A stretch of 64,000 bases of DNA from Pseudomonadota bacterium (GTDB lineage: Bacteria; Pseudomonadota; Alphaproteobacteria; Caulobacterales; Caulobacteraceae), in assembly GCA_021808285.1 (NCBI GenBank), contig JAKBBV010000002.1, positions 62,001 through 126,000 on the forward strand, read 5' to 3'. The notes below the pieces were generated by a model. It worked only from the letters and a program-made list of their open reading frames with translations. It did not search any database and was not told where the DNA came from. The position numbers and the translations under genes are program-made. Shown piece after piece: positions 54,009 through 62,452 of this stretch (positions within the stretch are counted from its first letter, which is position 1; each line of letters begins with the position of its first letter).

Positions 54009-55534
54009 GTGCCGACCGCCTCCTCCTGTTTGTGCAGGGCGGCACGGATCTTGGCGTAGCGCGCCTTGAACTCCGGTCGGGCGCGGGGGACATCCTCCCA
54101 GACGCCCGCGGTCTCGCCGGAACCTACGCCCTCGAAAAAGGCGCTCATGCGATCGAACCGCACCTTGTTAGCCAGCGCCGCATTGATAACCTGAGCCAGA
54201 GAGCCGGCTCCGGCCGGGCCCATTAGCGGACGGGCGGAGATCAGATTGGTGAAATAGAGTGCTGGAATCGCCCGCTGTTTGGCGGCCTGAACAACCGGCG
54301 TGGTGCCAATGACCAAATCCGGGCCGTAGGTGTCGACTGCGGCGAGGTCCTGCTCCAGACTGGCGCGATAGCGTACCTCCACGCCTTGGGCTTCAAGCCA
54401 GTCGCGATCCGGATCGGACCATACGGTTCGCGGACAAGCGGTGCCGACGTAAGGAACGTCCGCTCCACTCTCGATCAAAAGCCTGGCGACGAGAAGCTCG
54501 GAGCCTTCATAGCCGCTGACGGTAATGCGCCCTTGTATAGGAGCCTTGGCCAAGGCGGCGGAGATGCCCGACAAGACTGCGTTCTTGGCGGCGTCGATCT
54601 TGCGTCTTGGTGCGCCGGTCACCTCAGCCACGGCCTCCAGCCATGCCGCGGCGCCATGGCGACCAATGGGAGCCGATCCGACGATCCTTCGTCCCGCGGT
54701 CTCGAACTCGCGGACTGAGGCGGTGTAGAAGGGATGGATAGCCGCGACCACGGCGCAGTCCAGCGCCGCGTAGAGCTCACGCCATTCCCGCGTCGGAACG
54801 ACGGGACCTGCGGCCAGCCCCAGAGGCTCCAGCATCATTCCGATGCCCACTGGGTCGGCCGGGAACATCTCGCCGAGCAGGGCCACTGTCGGCTTGTCGG
54901 CTCGGGAGCGTGGCGCGGCGACGGGGCCGTTCTCAGCCTCGGTGCGCGCATAACGCAGCATGGCGCCAGCCAGGACGTCCTTGGCTTCGGCATGGGTCGG
55001 AATACCGAAACCCGGCACATCTATGCCGATAATGCGCACGCCCTTAATCTCTTTTGGCAGGAGCTGCAGGGGCACGCCCGAAGCGGTCGGCACGCACAGA
55101 TTGGTGACGACGATAGCGTCATAGAGCGCAGGGTCAGCCAATTGGTGGACCGCCTCGCGGATGTCCTCGAACAGCTTGCCGGTGACCAGGGTCTCAGAGT
55201 TGAACGGGACATACCCCACCGTGCGGCGGGCGCCGTAGAAATGGGATGTGAAGGTTAGGCCGTAGACGCAACAGGCTGAGCCCGACAGCACAGTCGCCGT
55301 GCGCCTCATGCGGAGCCCCACCCGCAGGGATCCGAAGGCCGGGCACATGCTCTGTGGCTGGTCGTGCGGGCCCTTGGGATAGTCGGCCGCGTATCTCTCG
55401 AGGGTTTCGGACTTTCCGGCCTGGGCCGCAGCGTCACGCAGCACCTCGGCGCCAGCGTGGCAACCCGCAGTCCCCGCTTCGGAGCCCAAGAGTGGTGTCG
55501 CTGTATCGCGAGAGGGAGACGCCGAACCATCCAT
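54005..55534 (-). CDS. bchY: Chlorophyllide a reductase subunit Y
   Basis: NifD-like subunit of 509 residues. Conserved Cys-containing segments include [21 protein letters not shown] and [11 protein letters not shown]. It pairs with BchZ as the catalytic component fed with electrons by BchX. The start is three bases past the bchX stop, and the stop overlaps bchZ. Confidence 0.96.
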   Translation of the reverse strand: MDGSASPSRDTATPLLGSEAGTAGCHAGAEVLRDAAAQAGKSETLERYAADYPKGPHDQPQSMCPAFGSLRVGLRMRRTATVLSGSACCVYGLTFTSHFYGARRTVGYVPFNSETLVTGKLFEDIREAVHQLADPALYDAIVVTNLCVPTASGVPLQLLPKEIKGVRIIGIDVPGFGIPTHAEAKDVLAGAMLRYARTEAENGPVAAPRSRADKPTVALLGEMFPADPVGIGMMLEPLGLAAGPVVPTREWRELYAALDCAVVAAIHPFYTASVREFETAGRRIVGSAPIGRHGAAAWLEAVAEVTGAPRRKIDAAKNAVLSGISAALAKAPIQGRITVSGYEGSELLVARLLIESGADVPYVGTACPRTVWSDPDRDWLEAQGVEVRYRASLEQDLAAVDTYGPDLVIGTTPVVQAAKQRAIPALYFTNLISARPLMGPAGAGSLAQVINAALANKVRFDRMSAFFEGVGSGETAGVWEDVPRARPEFKARYAKIRAALHKQEEAVGT

Positions 55535-55537
55535 GCC

Positions 55538-56527
55538 CTACACCGTGTCGTAAACAACTTCGAGGGACGGCTTCGGAGCGAAACTTGCGCCGCGCATGTC
55601 TGATTGTGTGGCCGGGGTGAGAATGACTCCGTTCCCAACCTGATCGGGGGAGAACAGCCCCAAGAGGCCCTCCTGGGTCAGGGGGCTTGGTCGCAACGGC
55701 GGGGCGGCGGCGACATTCGTCGCCAAACCCTCGAACAATGGTCCCCAGCGATCGCCGGGACGGCCGATGATCTGGTAGTTGGCGGACTTTCGGCGAATGT
55801 CCTCGTCCGCGGGAATGGCGGCCAGAACCGGAATGCCCACCGCGTCGGCGAAGGCGTAGGCCTCGCCGGTGCCGTCATCCTTATTGATCACCATGCCGGC
55901 GACGCCGACATTGCCGCCCAGTTTGCGGAAATACTCCACAGCTGAGCAGACGTTGTTGGCGACATAGAGCGATTGGAGGTCGTTCGAGCCAACGACGATG
56001 ACCTTTTGGCACATGTCGCGCGCAATCGGCAGGCCGAAGCCCCCGCACACCACGTCGCCTAGAAAATCGAGCAAGACATAATCGAAGCCCCACTCGTGGA
56101 AGCCGAGCTTTTCAAGCAGCTCGAAGCCATGAATGATGCCCCGGCCGCCGCAACCGCGCCCTACCTCCGGCCCGCCCAGTTCCATGGCGAAGACGCCGTC
56201 GCGGGTGAAGCAGACATCCTCAATCCGCACGTCTTCGCCGGCTAGCTTCTTCTTGGCCGAGGTCTCGATAATGGTGGGGCAGGACCGACCGCCGAAGAGC
56301 AGGGAGGTGGTATCCGATTTGGGGTCGCAGCCGATCAACAGCACGCGTTTACCCTGTTGGGCCAGCATATAGCTGAGATTGGACAGGGCAAAGCTCTTGC
56401 CGCTCCCGCCCTTGCCATAAATGGCGATGATCTGGGTGTCCTTCGTGACCTCGCCCGTGGGAACGGGGTCGGGGTCTATAGCCGCCTCGCGCCGCAGAGA
56501 CAGGGTGTCGATCAGGGTGGCGTTCAC
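55538..56527 (-). CDS. bchX: Chlorophyllide a reductase iron protein
   Basis: NifH-like ATPase of 329 residues. P-loop IYGKGGSGKS, GCDPKSDTT and the two Fe4S4-ligand cysteine regions (GRGCGGRGI and DVVCGGFG) are clear. The best start is GTG 56527, whose first bases overlap the stop of a short leader ORF as GTGA. A 193-base gap to bchC carries tandem PpsR/CrtJ-type boxes, so bchX probably begins a bchXYZ-puf transcript as well as reading through from bchC. Confidence 0.95.
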   Translation of the reverse strand: MNATLIDTLSLRREAAIDPDPVPTGEVTKDTQIIAIYGKGGSGKSFALSNLSYMLAQQGKRVLLIGCDPKSDTTSLLFGGRSCPTIIETSAKKKLAGEDVRIEDVCFTRDGVFAMELGGPEVGRGCGGRGIIHGFELLEKLGFHEWGFDYVLLDFLGDVVCGGFGLPIARDMCQKVIVVGSNDLQSLYVANNVCSAVEYFRKLGGNVGVAGMVINKDDGTGEAYAFADAVGIPVLAAIPADEDIRRKSANYQIIGRPGDRWGPLFEGLATNVAAAPPLRPSPLTQEGLLGLFSPDQVGNGVILTPATQSDMRGASFAPKPSLEVVYDTV

Positions 56528-56595
56528 GGCCGGGTCGCTCTCTTTGAAGGCGTAGCCAAGCGCGGCTCGGCGGACCGGTGGATCCCCTTCGTCAT
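56524..56595 (-). CDS. Short leader ORF ahead of bchX
   Basis: 23-codon open frame starting MTKGIHRS, preceded by GAGGAAACA, an in-place ribosome site. Its TGA overlaps the bchX GTG as GTGA, an arrangement typical of translational coupling. An in-frame ATG at 56616 would lengthen it by seven residues. No family resemblance. Translation is inferred only from layout. Confidence 0.35.
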   Translation of the reverse strand: MTKGIHRSAEPRLATPSKRATRP

Positions 56596-56683
56596 TGTTT
56601 CCTCGCCCCGGCCCATCTGGATGCCTTTCAGGCTGCCGTCAGCGTTCCGTTGCTTCAGGTTGGCGCGGCAACGGACTCTGCAA

Positions 56684-56727
56684 TGTCAATCTAAGTGGAC
56701 AGTGTGGACTGTCAATCAAATTATACG
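56684..56727 (-). promoter_or_regulatory. Tandem PpsR/CrtJ boxes upstream of bchX
   Basis: TGTCAATCTAAGTGGACA at 56684-56701 is a perfect TGT-N12-ACA palindrome. TGTCAATCAAATTATACG at 56710-56727 repeats the first half (TGTCAATC) and ends ACG. The 8-base spacer between them equals the spacing of cooperative CrtJ/PpsR sites. They lie 157-200 bases before bchX, between it and bchC, so oxygen/light repression of bchXYZ-puf is likely. Confidence 0.7.
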
Positions 56728-57689
56728 TTCCCTGCTTGGGGTAGGCCGTGCGCGTCGTCCAGACCGCGCCAATCGAACACCATTTTCAGGCATGCAGGGT
56801 CGTCGAAAGCTTGGGCGTAAGCCGTCGCCGCCTCGTCGGGGCGACGCCGATGGGTGATCAAATCTGAAAGGTCCAACCGACCTTCGCTAAGCAGCGCAAC
56901 CACGGCGGCCAGGTCCGTGTGCGTCCACTCCGCGGCGACGCGCAATCGGGCTTCACGCATAAAGGCGGGGGCAAAGTCAAAAGAGAGGGCCGCGTCGTAG
57001 AAGCCCGCAAGGACAATCTCACCTCCGCGCCCAAGGCGCTCGATGAGGCCCCCCAGAGCGGCGCCCGCCCCCGACGCCTCGCAGATCACCCGATAATCAT
57101 GGCGATCATCCGTTGCTGGATCGACGACCGCGTATCCTTTGGCTCCAAGCCGGCGCTCCGGCCGGATCTCCCAGACCGTGGGCGCAACGCCGTCTCGGAC
57201 CAGCGCCAGACGCGACAGAAGCCGGCCGAGAACACCGTGACCCACGACCAGCTCGGGCCCCGGTCCTCCCGCTAGCGCATGCCAGGCTGTGGCGGCCAGA
57301 GCCAGCAGGACGCCAGTCTCTCCCCACGCGGGATCCAAGGTTGCGACTCGGCTGCTGGCGGAGACCAGTCGCTGCGCAGCCCCACCGAAAAGACCTTTGA
57401 CTTCGACGAATCCGACGGAGCCGGGCACAAATACGGTTTCGCCAATTCGCCCCCTCGCCTCGCTCCCTGCATCGATCACCCGGCCAACCGTTTCATAGCC
57501 CGGGACGAGAGGGTATCCGAGGCCTGGGAATGGCGGCATGCGCCCGCTCCAAAGCAGACGCTCGGTGCCGGCGCTAACTCCGCTCCACAAGGTCTCGATG
57601 AGCACCTCGTCGGCGGCCAGGGGCTTGAGCTCCACGCGGCGAAGACTGGCGTCCAAGGGGGCTTCAATGACCACCGCCCATGTCTCCAT
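56721..57689 (-). CDS. bchC: Bacteriochlorophyllide a dehydrogenase (C3 hydroxyethyl to acetyl)
   Basis: MDR-type NAD-dependent dehydrogenase of 322 residues that oxidises the C3 hydroxyethyl group to acetyl. Visible: N-terminal GroES-like segment with WSGVSAGTERLLWSGRMPPFPG and VPGYETVGRV, the dinucleotide region GHGVLGRLLSRL and a C-terminal FDDPACLKMVFDW. GGGAGG precedes the ATG. It follows crtF by 19 bases. Confidence 0.95.
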   Translation of the reverse strand: METWAVVIEAPLDASLRRVELKPLAADEVLIETLWSGVSAGTERLLWSGRMPPFPGLGYPLVPGYETVGRVIDAGSEARGRIGETVFVPGSVGFVEVKGLFGGAAQRLVSASSRVATLDPAWGETGVLLALAATAWHALAGGPGPELVVGHGVLGRLLSRLALVRDGVAPTVWEIRPERRLGAKGYAVVDPATDDRHDYRVICEASGAGAALGGLIERLGRGGEIVLAGFYDAALSFDFAPAFMREARLRVAAEWTHTDLAAVVALLSEGRLDLSDLITHRRRPDEAATAYAQAFDDPACLKMVFDWRGLDDAHGLPQAGNV

Positions 57690-57708
57690 GACCGCCTCCC
57701 GCCTCGCC

Positions 57709-58821
57709 TCAGGGCCGCGCCAAAAGCACGCGCATCAGGGTGGGGTTGCGTGTCGCGACCTGCCGGACGTTGGAGAATCCGGCTTCACCCAACAATGCTT
57801 TGAGCCGCGCAGACGTGCGGGGCTGGCCCCTGCCCATGGCCAGGAGATAGACCGAGAAATAGGCGCCGGCGACGCGATCGCGGCCTCCCGTCCCGGACAG
57901 GGGCTCGGCAATGATCAGCTGACCCGATGACGGCAGGGCCTTGCGCGCCGAGGAGAGAATCCGCCTCACACCCGTGTCGTCGTGGTCATGTAGGATACGC
58001 ACGAGGCTGATCACGTCCGCCCCGGCCGGGAGGGGGGTTTCGAGAAAATCACCCGCCACGCATTCGATACGCTCCGACAGGCCCTCGCAAACCAGCCGCC
58101 TCTGAGCGGCCTCGACAACAGCGGGCAGGTCGAAGAGGCGCAGCGCCAGGTGCGGCCAGCGCGAGGCTGCCGCCGACAGAAACACGCCAAGGCCGCCGCC
58201 CACGTCCATCAACCGGCGCCGCCCGCGGAGCGGGACCGCGTCGAGAATGTCTTCAGCCAGAGCAGGGAGCGAGGCTCCCATCAGGGTGGAATAGGGGGTC
58301 ACGGCCGCCGTTGAGGCTACCCCCGCCGAGGACGCTCCCGCGTAAGGCCAATAGGCGGCCAGCCGTCCATTTTGGGGCCGCCCTCGGAACAGCGCCTCCG
58401 ATTGCGCCAGATCGGCATACAGGTGACTATGGTGCAATACCAACTCGGAGAGCCCCGGATTACCGAGTAGCGCCGAACCTTGGGGTCCGAGGGCGACCCT
58501 CTCGCCTGGCAGCGACTCCACAAGTTCTAGAGCCTCCGCCGCCTTTAACAGGGCGTCGAGGGCTTCCGACGTCGCCCCGATCTCCTCGGCGAGCCTGTCT
58601 CGGCGAATTGGGCCCGCGCGGAGGATTTCGAGGATGCCCAGCCGGATCGTGGCGTCCAGGACCTGAGAGTAGACGAAACCCGCGGTCAAATCGAACAGTG
58701 CTGCAACCCGCGCCAGAGCGATGGGCCGGGTAAGGGGGCAGTCTAACGCCCGCTTGTGGAATCGGGGATCGCAGAGCCAGCGATTTCGCAGGGCGACCCA
58801 GCGTTCGCGCCAGGACGGCAT
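57709..58821 (-). CDS. crtF: Hydroxyneurosporene O-methyltransferase
   Basis: SAM-dependent methyltransferase of 370 residues that methylates the C1 hydroxyl of acyclic carotenoids. An N-terminal helical dimerisation domain (FDLTAGFVYSQVLDATIRLG) precedes the SAM motif MDVGGGLGVFLSA, and ISLVRILHDHDD and IIAEPLSG follow. It confirms that the end product is a methoxylated carotenoid. Nineteen bases separate it from crtE. Confidence 0.94.
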   Translation of the reverse strand: MPSWRERWVALRNRWLCDPRFHKRALDCPLTRPIALARVAALFDLTAGFVYSQVLDATIRLGILEILRAGPIRRDRLAEEIGATSEALDALLKAAEALELVESLPGERVALGPQGSALLGNPGLSELVLHHSHLYADLAQSEALFRGRPQNGRLAAYWPYAGASSAGVASTAAVTPYSTLMGASLPALAEDILDAVPLRGRRRLMDVGGGLGVFLSAAASRWPHLALRLFDLPAVVEAAQRRLVCEGLSERIECVAGDFLETPLPAGADVISLVRILHDHDDTGVRRILSSARKALPSSGQLIIAEPLSGTGGRDRVAGAYFSVYLLAMGRGQPRTSARLKALLGEAGFSNVRQVATRNPTLMRVLLARP

Positions 58822-58840
58822 GGTCCGGCCTGCCGCGATG

Positions 58841-59719
58841 TCAGGCCGCGCTTCGCGCCAACCCCTTTGGCGTCAACCGGGTAGCCTGCAGCGCCACCAA
58901 CTCCTTGAGTTCGCGCGAACCTTCGCAGGGCGGAATTGCGTCCATGCATTCGCCGACCAGGCTTTCCAGACGCTCGCAAGCCCCGCGAAGTCCCAATTGC
59001 GCCACCAAACTGGGCCGCAGATGTGCGCTATCCTGGCCAGTGGGCTTACCTGCCTCTTGCGGTGTCGCCAAGGCGTCGAGGAGGTCGTCGGCGGCCTGGT
59101 AGGCGAGACCCAGGCGCTCGCCAAGGGCGCGCCAGGGATAGGGGTCGGAGCCGGACGCCAGAGCGCCGGCCATGGTCGCCGCCACGAATAGAGCTCCGGT
59201 CTTGGATTGGTGATAGAGGTCCAGGGGCGGGTCGACTTCGCTTTCCCAGGCTTGGCCCGCGACGATGCCGTTGGGCATCCCGACTCCGCGGCAGACAACC
59301 TGGATCAAGGGGGCAAGGCGCGTCTGCGCCCCCGCCCCGGCCTGGGCGAGAGTGGAAAACGCAAGCACGATCAGGGCGTCTCCCGCGAGCAGAGCTAAGG
59401 GCGCGCCATAAGCCTTTTGCACCGACGGACGTCCGCGGCGCAGGTCGGCGGCGTCGAAACAGGGCAGATCATCATGCACGAGAGAGGCGCAGTGTAAGAG
59501 TTCGATGGCCGTCGCGGCCGCCTCCGCCAAAGCCGGGTTATCGCTGCCGCAGGCCTTGGCGACTGCTAGGCACAACTGAGGTCGAACCCGCGCTCCTCCG
59601 GGAAACACCGCGTGTCGAACGGCAGCCATCAGCCCCGGTGGGGCAAGGCCCAAATCGGCCCGGCCAAGAGCGGACTCTAGACCCTCTTCGATACGGACGG
59701 CCGCGGTCGCTGGAGTCAT
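58841..59719 (-). CDS. crtE: Geranylgeranyl diphosphate synthase
   Basis: Prenyltransferase of 292 residues making GGPP for carotenoids and the bacteriochlorophyll tail. First aspartate motif HDDLPCFDAADLRRG and second YQAADDLLDAL; GGARVRPQL at the N terminus. GGGAGGCGAGG precedes the ATG. Divergent from crtD over a short promoter region with a PpsR-type box. Distinct from IspA at 24114-25013, which makes the C15 precursor. Confidence 0.94.
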   Translation of the reverse strand: MTPATAAVRIEEGLESALGRADLGLAPPGLMAAVRHAVFPGGARVRPQLCLAVAKACGSDNPALAEAAATAIELLHCASLVHDDLPCFDAADLRRGRPSVQKAYGAPLALLAGDALIVLAFSTLAQAGAGAQTRLAPLIQVVCRGVGMPNGIVAGQAWESEVDPPLDLYHQSKTGALFVAATMAGALASGSDPYPWRALGERLGLAYQAADDLLDALATPQEAGKPTGQDSAHLRPSLVAQLGLRGACERLESLVGECMDAIPPCEGSRELKELVALQATRLTPKGLARSAA

Positions 59720-59768
59720 CCTCGCCTCCCGAACTGCCCCGACGGATAGACTCTGCCATGGCGCAATT

Positions 59769-59786
59769 TGTCCACAAACTTAGACA
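59769..59786. promoter_or_regulatory. PpsR/CrtJ box between crtE and crtD
   Basis: TGTCCACAAACTTAGACA is a perfect TGT-N12-ACA palindrome in the roughly 80-base divergent region of crtE and crtD. It should let an aerobic repressor control both carotenoid transcripts. It also argues that crtD begins downstream of it rather than at ATG 59758. Confidence 0.65.
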
Positions 59787-59799
59787 TATGATACCGTCC

Positions 59800-61398
59800 A
59801 TGGCAATGGACATCGGAGGAGGCTTGGCGGAGCATCGGGTCATTGTGATCGGTGGAGGCGTGGGCGGTCTGGCCTGCGCCATAGATCTGGCGCGCTCGGG
59901 TATGGCGGTGACTCTCTTCGAGCGCGCGCCGCGGGTCGGAGGAAAGATTCGCCAGAACGAGGTCGCGGGAAGGGGCATTGACGCAGGCCCAACGGTGTTC
60001 ACGCTGCGCGATGTTTTCGAAAGCCTGTTCTCGGATGCTGGCGCGCAGCTTCGGGACTATCTGACCCTCCACCCACTCAGCGTTCTGGCCCGGCACGCCT
60101 GGCCTGAGGGACCTTCTGTGGACCTTTTCGCTGATCCGGACAGAACGGCAGCGGCGATCGAAGACTTTGCGGGAGGCGATGAGGCGGCGGGCCTGATCAC
60201 CTTCCTGGCCGAGGCGCGACGGATCTTCGAATGCCTGCGTCCCACATTTCTGGAAGCGCCGCTCACCGGCCCTTTTGGCTTGGCGCAACGCTTTGGTCTG
60301 GGCCGGTGGCGAGATTTGGCCGCCATCCGGCCCTTCGAAACGCTCTGGCACGCGCTCGGCCGCCATTTTCGTGACCCGCGGCTGCTTCAGCTCTTCGGCC
60401 GCTACGCTACCTATTGCGGCGCATCGCCGTTTTCCGCCCCGGCCACCCTGATGCTGATCGCCCATGTAGAGCAGGCTGGCGTATGGCGGATCGAGGGGGG
60501 GATGATTCGCCTGGCCGAGGCGCTTCACTCCCTCGCTCTGCGCCTTGGCGTAGATATCCAGACGGAGGTCGAGGTCGACACGATTCTCACCGCTTCGGGA
60601 GCTGTGTCAGGGGTCCGCTTTAGACCTCGCGATGGCGATAATGAGATCGCCAGGGCTGACGCCGTTGTGTTCAATGGAGATCCCGCAGCCTTGGCCGAGG
60701 GTCTTCTGGGCGCCGAGGCCGTCTCGGCCGGCGGACGACAAGGACCCCGTTCGCTCTCAGCTCTTACCTGGACGTTCGCCGTGCGAGCGCCGGCCGCTCC
60801 GCTACTGCATCACACGGTGCTGTTCAGCGCCGATTACGCGGCAGAATTCCGCGCCCTGACCCGCCGAAATGCCCTTTGGTGTGATCCGACCCTCTACATT
60901 TCCGCTCAGGACCGAGCCGATGCCCCGCTTGTCTCAGGCGAAACCGAGAGGTTGATGGTTCTGGCCAATGCGCCGGCCCTCGGACCTCGCGATAACCTTT
61001 CGTATCAGGAGATCGCCGCATGCCGCGACGCCGCTTTCCATCGACTGCGTCAGATGGGAGTCCGTCCCGAATTGGCGGAGGCGACCCCGATCCTGACCAC
61101 CCCGCGGGATTTCGACGCGGCCTTTCCAGCGACCCGGGGCGCTCTCTATGGGCGGGCAGTCCGGGGGTGGAGCGGCGCGTTCCGACGTCCGGGGTCACGC
61201 AGTCCGATTCCCGGCCTCTACCTCGCGGGCGGGGGCGTGCATCCGGGGGCGGGCCTGCCGATGGCGGCGATCTCGGGCCGTCTGGCAGCGAGCGCCTTGA
61301 TTTTCGACCTGGCTTCGAGGCGCCGGTGGCGCCGGGGGGCTATGCTTGGTGGTACATCGACGCCCAAAGCTATGACGGGGCGCAGAGCCTTGTCTTGA
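59800..61398 (+). CDS. crtD: Hydroxyneurosporene desaturase
   Basis: FAD-dependent carotenoid 3,4-desaturase of about 532 residues. The Rossmann FAD motif is VIGGGVGGLACAIDLARSG, with VGGKIRQNE following, and the C-terminal carotenoid desaturase signature is GLYLAGGGVHPGAGLPMAAISG. Start chosen at ATG 59800 (ATG 59806 is equally possible). Its 3' end overlaps crtC in a different frame by at least 70 bases. Confidence 0.92.
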   Translation: MAMDIGGGLAEHRVIVIGGGVGGLACAIDLARSGMAVTLFERAPRVGGKIRQNEVAGRGIDAGPTVFTLRDVFESLFSDAGAQLRDYLTLHPLSVLARHAWPEGPSVDLFADPDRTAAAIEDFAGGDEAAGLITFLAEARRIFECLRPTFLEAPLTGPFGLAQRFGLGRWRDLAAIRPFETLWHALGRHFRDPRLLQLFGRYATYCGASPFSAPATLMLIAHVEQAGVWRIEGGMIRLAEALHSLALRLGVDIQTEVEVDTILTASGAVSGVRFRPRDGDNEIARADAVVFNGDPAALAEGLLGAEAVSAGGRQGPRSLSALTWTFAVRAPAAPLLHHTVLFSADYAAEFRALTRRNALWCDPTLYISAQDRADAPLVSGETERLMVLANAPALGPRDNLSYQEIAACRDAAFHRLRQMGVRPELAEATPILTTPRDFDAAFPATRGALYGRAVRGWSGAFRRPGSRSPIPGLYLAGGGVHPGAGLPMAAISGRLAASALIFDLASRRRWRRGAMLGGTSTPKAMTGRRALS

Positions 61399-62228
61399 TC
61401 GCCTTCGTCGGCAGCGTATTTTCTTCCTACTATGCCTGGTCGGGGCGCGGCGACCCGGAGAATCACTGCGCCATCAATCTGGCGCTCTATGGTCCTCGCT
61501 CCGACTCGTGCGTCTGGACCATGACCGAGCGTGGACGGAGGAGTCTGGAAAGGACGCCGGAGACCTTCTGCCTTGGGAGGAGCCACCTCACTCTGGACAC
61601 CGAGGGGCTTAAGGTGTTCCTTGATGAAGTCGGGGCGCCCTGGCCCAAGCGTGTCCGGGGCCGCATTCACCTAAGACCGCTCGTGGTTAACGGCCGGACT
61701 TTCGGCCTGGACGTGGCCGGGCGCCATCTGTGGCGGCCCGTCGCGCCGTTGGTCGAGGTGAAGGTGGAAATGGAAACTCCGGCGCAAGCCTGGTCCGGGC
61801 TGGGCTATATGGACCGAAACTGGGGCGCGGAGCCTCTGGAGGCCGCGTTCCGGTCTTGGAGTTGGTCCCGCGCCCACGAACCGGGCGGCTCCGGGCGGAT
61901 CCACTACGACCTTATCCGCCGCGACGGGACCAGATCCTTTCTGGCGCTGGACATCGGCCGTCATGGCCTTGCCCCGGTCGAAGACCGGGAACCCCTCAAC
62001 CCTCTTGGCCGGACATTCTGGGGCGTGACCCGCGCCGTTCGCGCGTCGCCCGGAAGCCCGCTTCGGGTGAGAACTCTGGAAGACACCCCCTTCTATACGC
62101 GCTCCGCTCTCAGCCGGGAGGGGACGACGGGTCCGACCCGGATCATCCACGAAAGCCTGGATCTAACGCGGCTGACTTCCCCCCTTGTCCGCCTCATGTT
62201 GCCCTTCCGCATGCCTCGCGCGCTTTAA
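61326..62228 (+). CDS. crtC: Hydroxyneurosporene synthase (carotenoid 1,2-hydratase)
   Basis: About 300 residues from the chosen GTG 61326. The hydratase core is seen in GGYAWWYIDA, IAFVGSVFSSYYAW, PENHCAINLALYG and GYMDRNWGAEPL. It adds water across the terminal double bond of neurosporene or lycopene. GAGG stands five bases before GTG 61326. GTG 61167 is an alternative, and the residues between (FRPGFEAPV) look family-like, so the overlap with crtD may be longer. It converges on a small membrane-protein gene, sharing a TTAA. Confidence 0.9.
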   Translation: MAPGGYAWWYIDAQSYDGAQSLVLIAFVGSVFSSYYAWSGRGDPENHCAINLALYGPRSDSCVWTMTERGRRSLERTPETFCLGRSHLTLDTEGLKVFLDEVGAPWPKRVRGRIHLRPLVVNGRTFGLDVAGRHLWRPVAPLVEVKVEMETPAQAWSGLGYMDRNWGAEPLEAAFRSWSWSRAHEPGGSGRIHYDLIRRDGTRSFLALDIGRHGLAPVEDREPLNPLGRTFWGVTRAVRASPGSPLRVRTLEDTPFYTRSALSREGTTGPTRIIHESLDLTRLTSPLVRLMLPFRMPRAL

Positions 62229-62416
62229 GCGCGACTCGATGTGTCGCCTTGAGGCGTCGCATCCGGGTCAGTAGCACCCACGGAAGTCTCAGGAGGCAAT
62301 GCCGGCGGCGGGGAAGCGCTGTCGCGACGGACCGAGAAATATTCCCAGGCGCCCCATCCCAAGGCGGCGAAGTCGAATAACAGAAACTCCCAGAAGAACA
62401 GGGTGTTAGGCTTCAT
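62225..62416 (-). CDS. 63-residue single-span membrane protein at crtB-crtC junction
   Basis: Very likely translated: GGGGAGGTCAGG immediately precedes ATG 62416. The N terminus MKPNTLFFWEFLLFDFAALGW forms one aromatic-rich hydrophobic segment, followed by EYFSVRR and a Pro/Ser/Thr/Asp-rich cytoplasmic tail. It sits where Rhodobacter carries tspO/crtK but is unrelated to it in sequence and far shorter. It lies 36 bases downstream of crtB and ends head-on against crtC. No family name is recognised. Confidence 0.8.
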   Translation of the reverse strand: MKPNTLFFWEFLLFDFAALGWGAWEYFSVRRDSASPPPALPPETSVGATDPDATPQGDTSSRA

Positions 62417-62452
62417 CCTGACCTCCCCTCGTGCAGTCTCTTGACGGGCGAG

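Noticed and set aside
56703-56720. Third TGT-N12 half-palindrome (ending AAA)
   Set aside because: Ends AAA rather than ACA and overlaps the better box at 56710.
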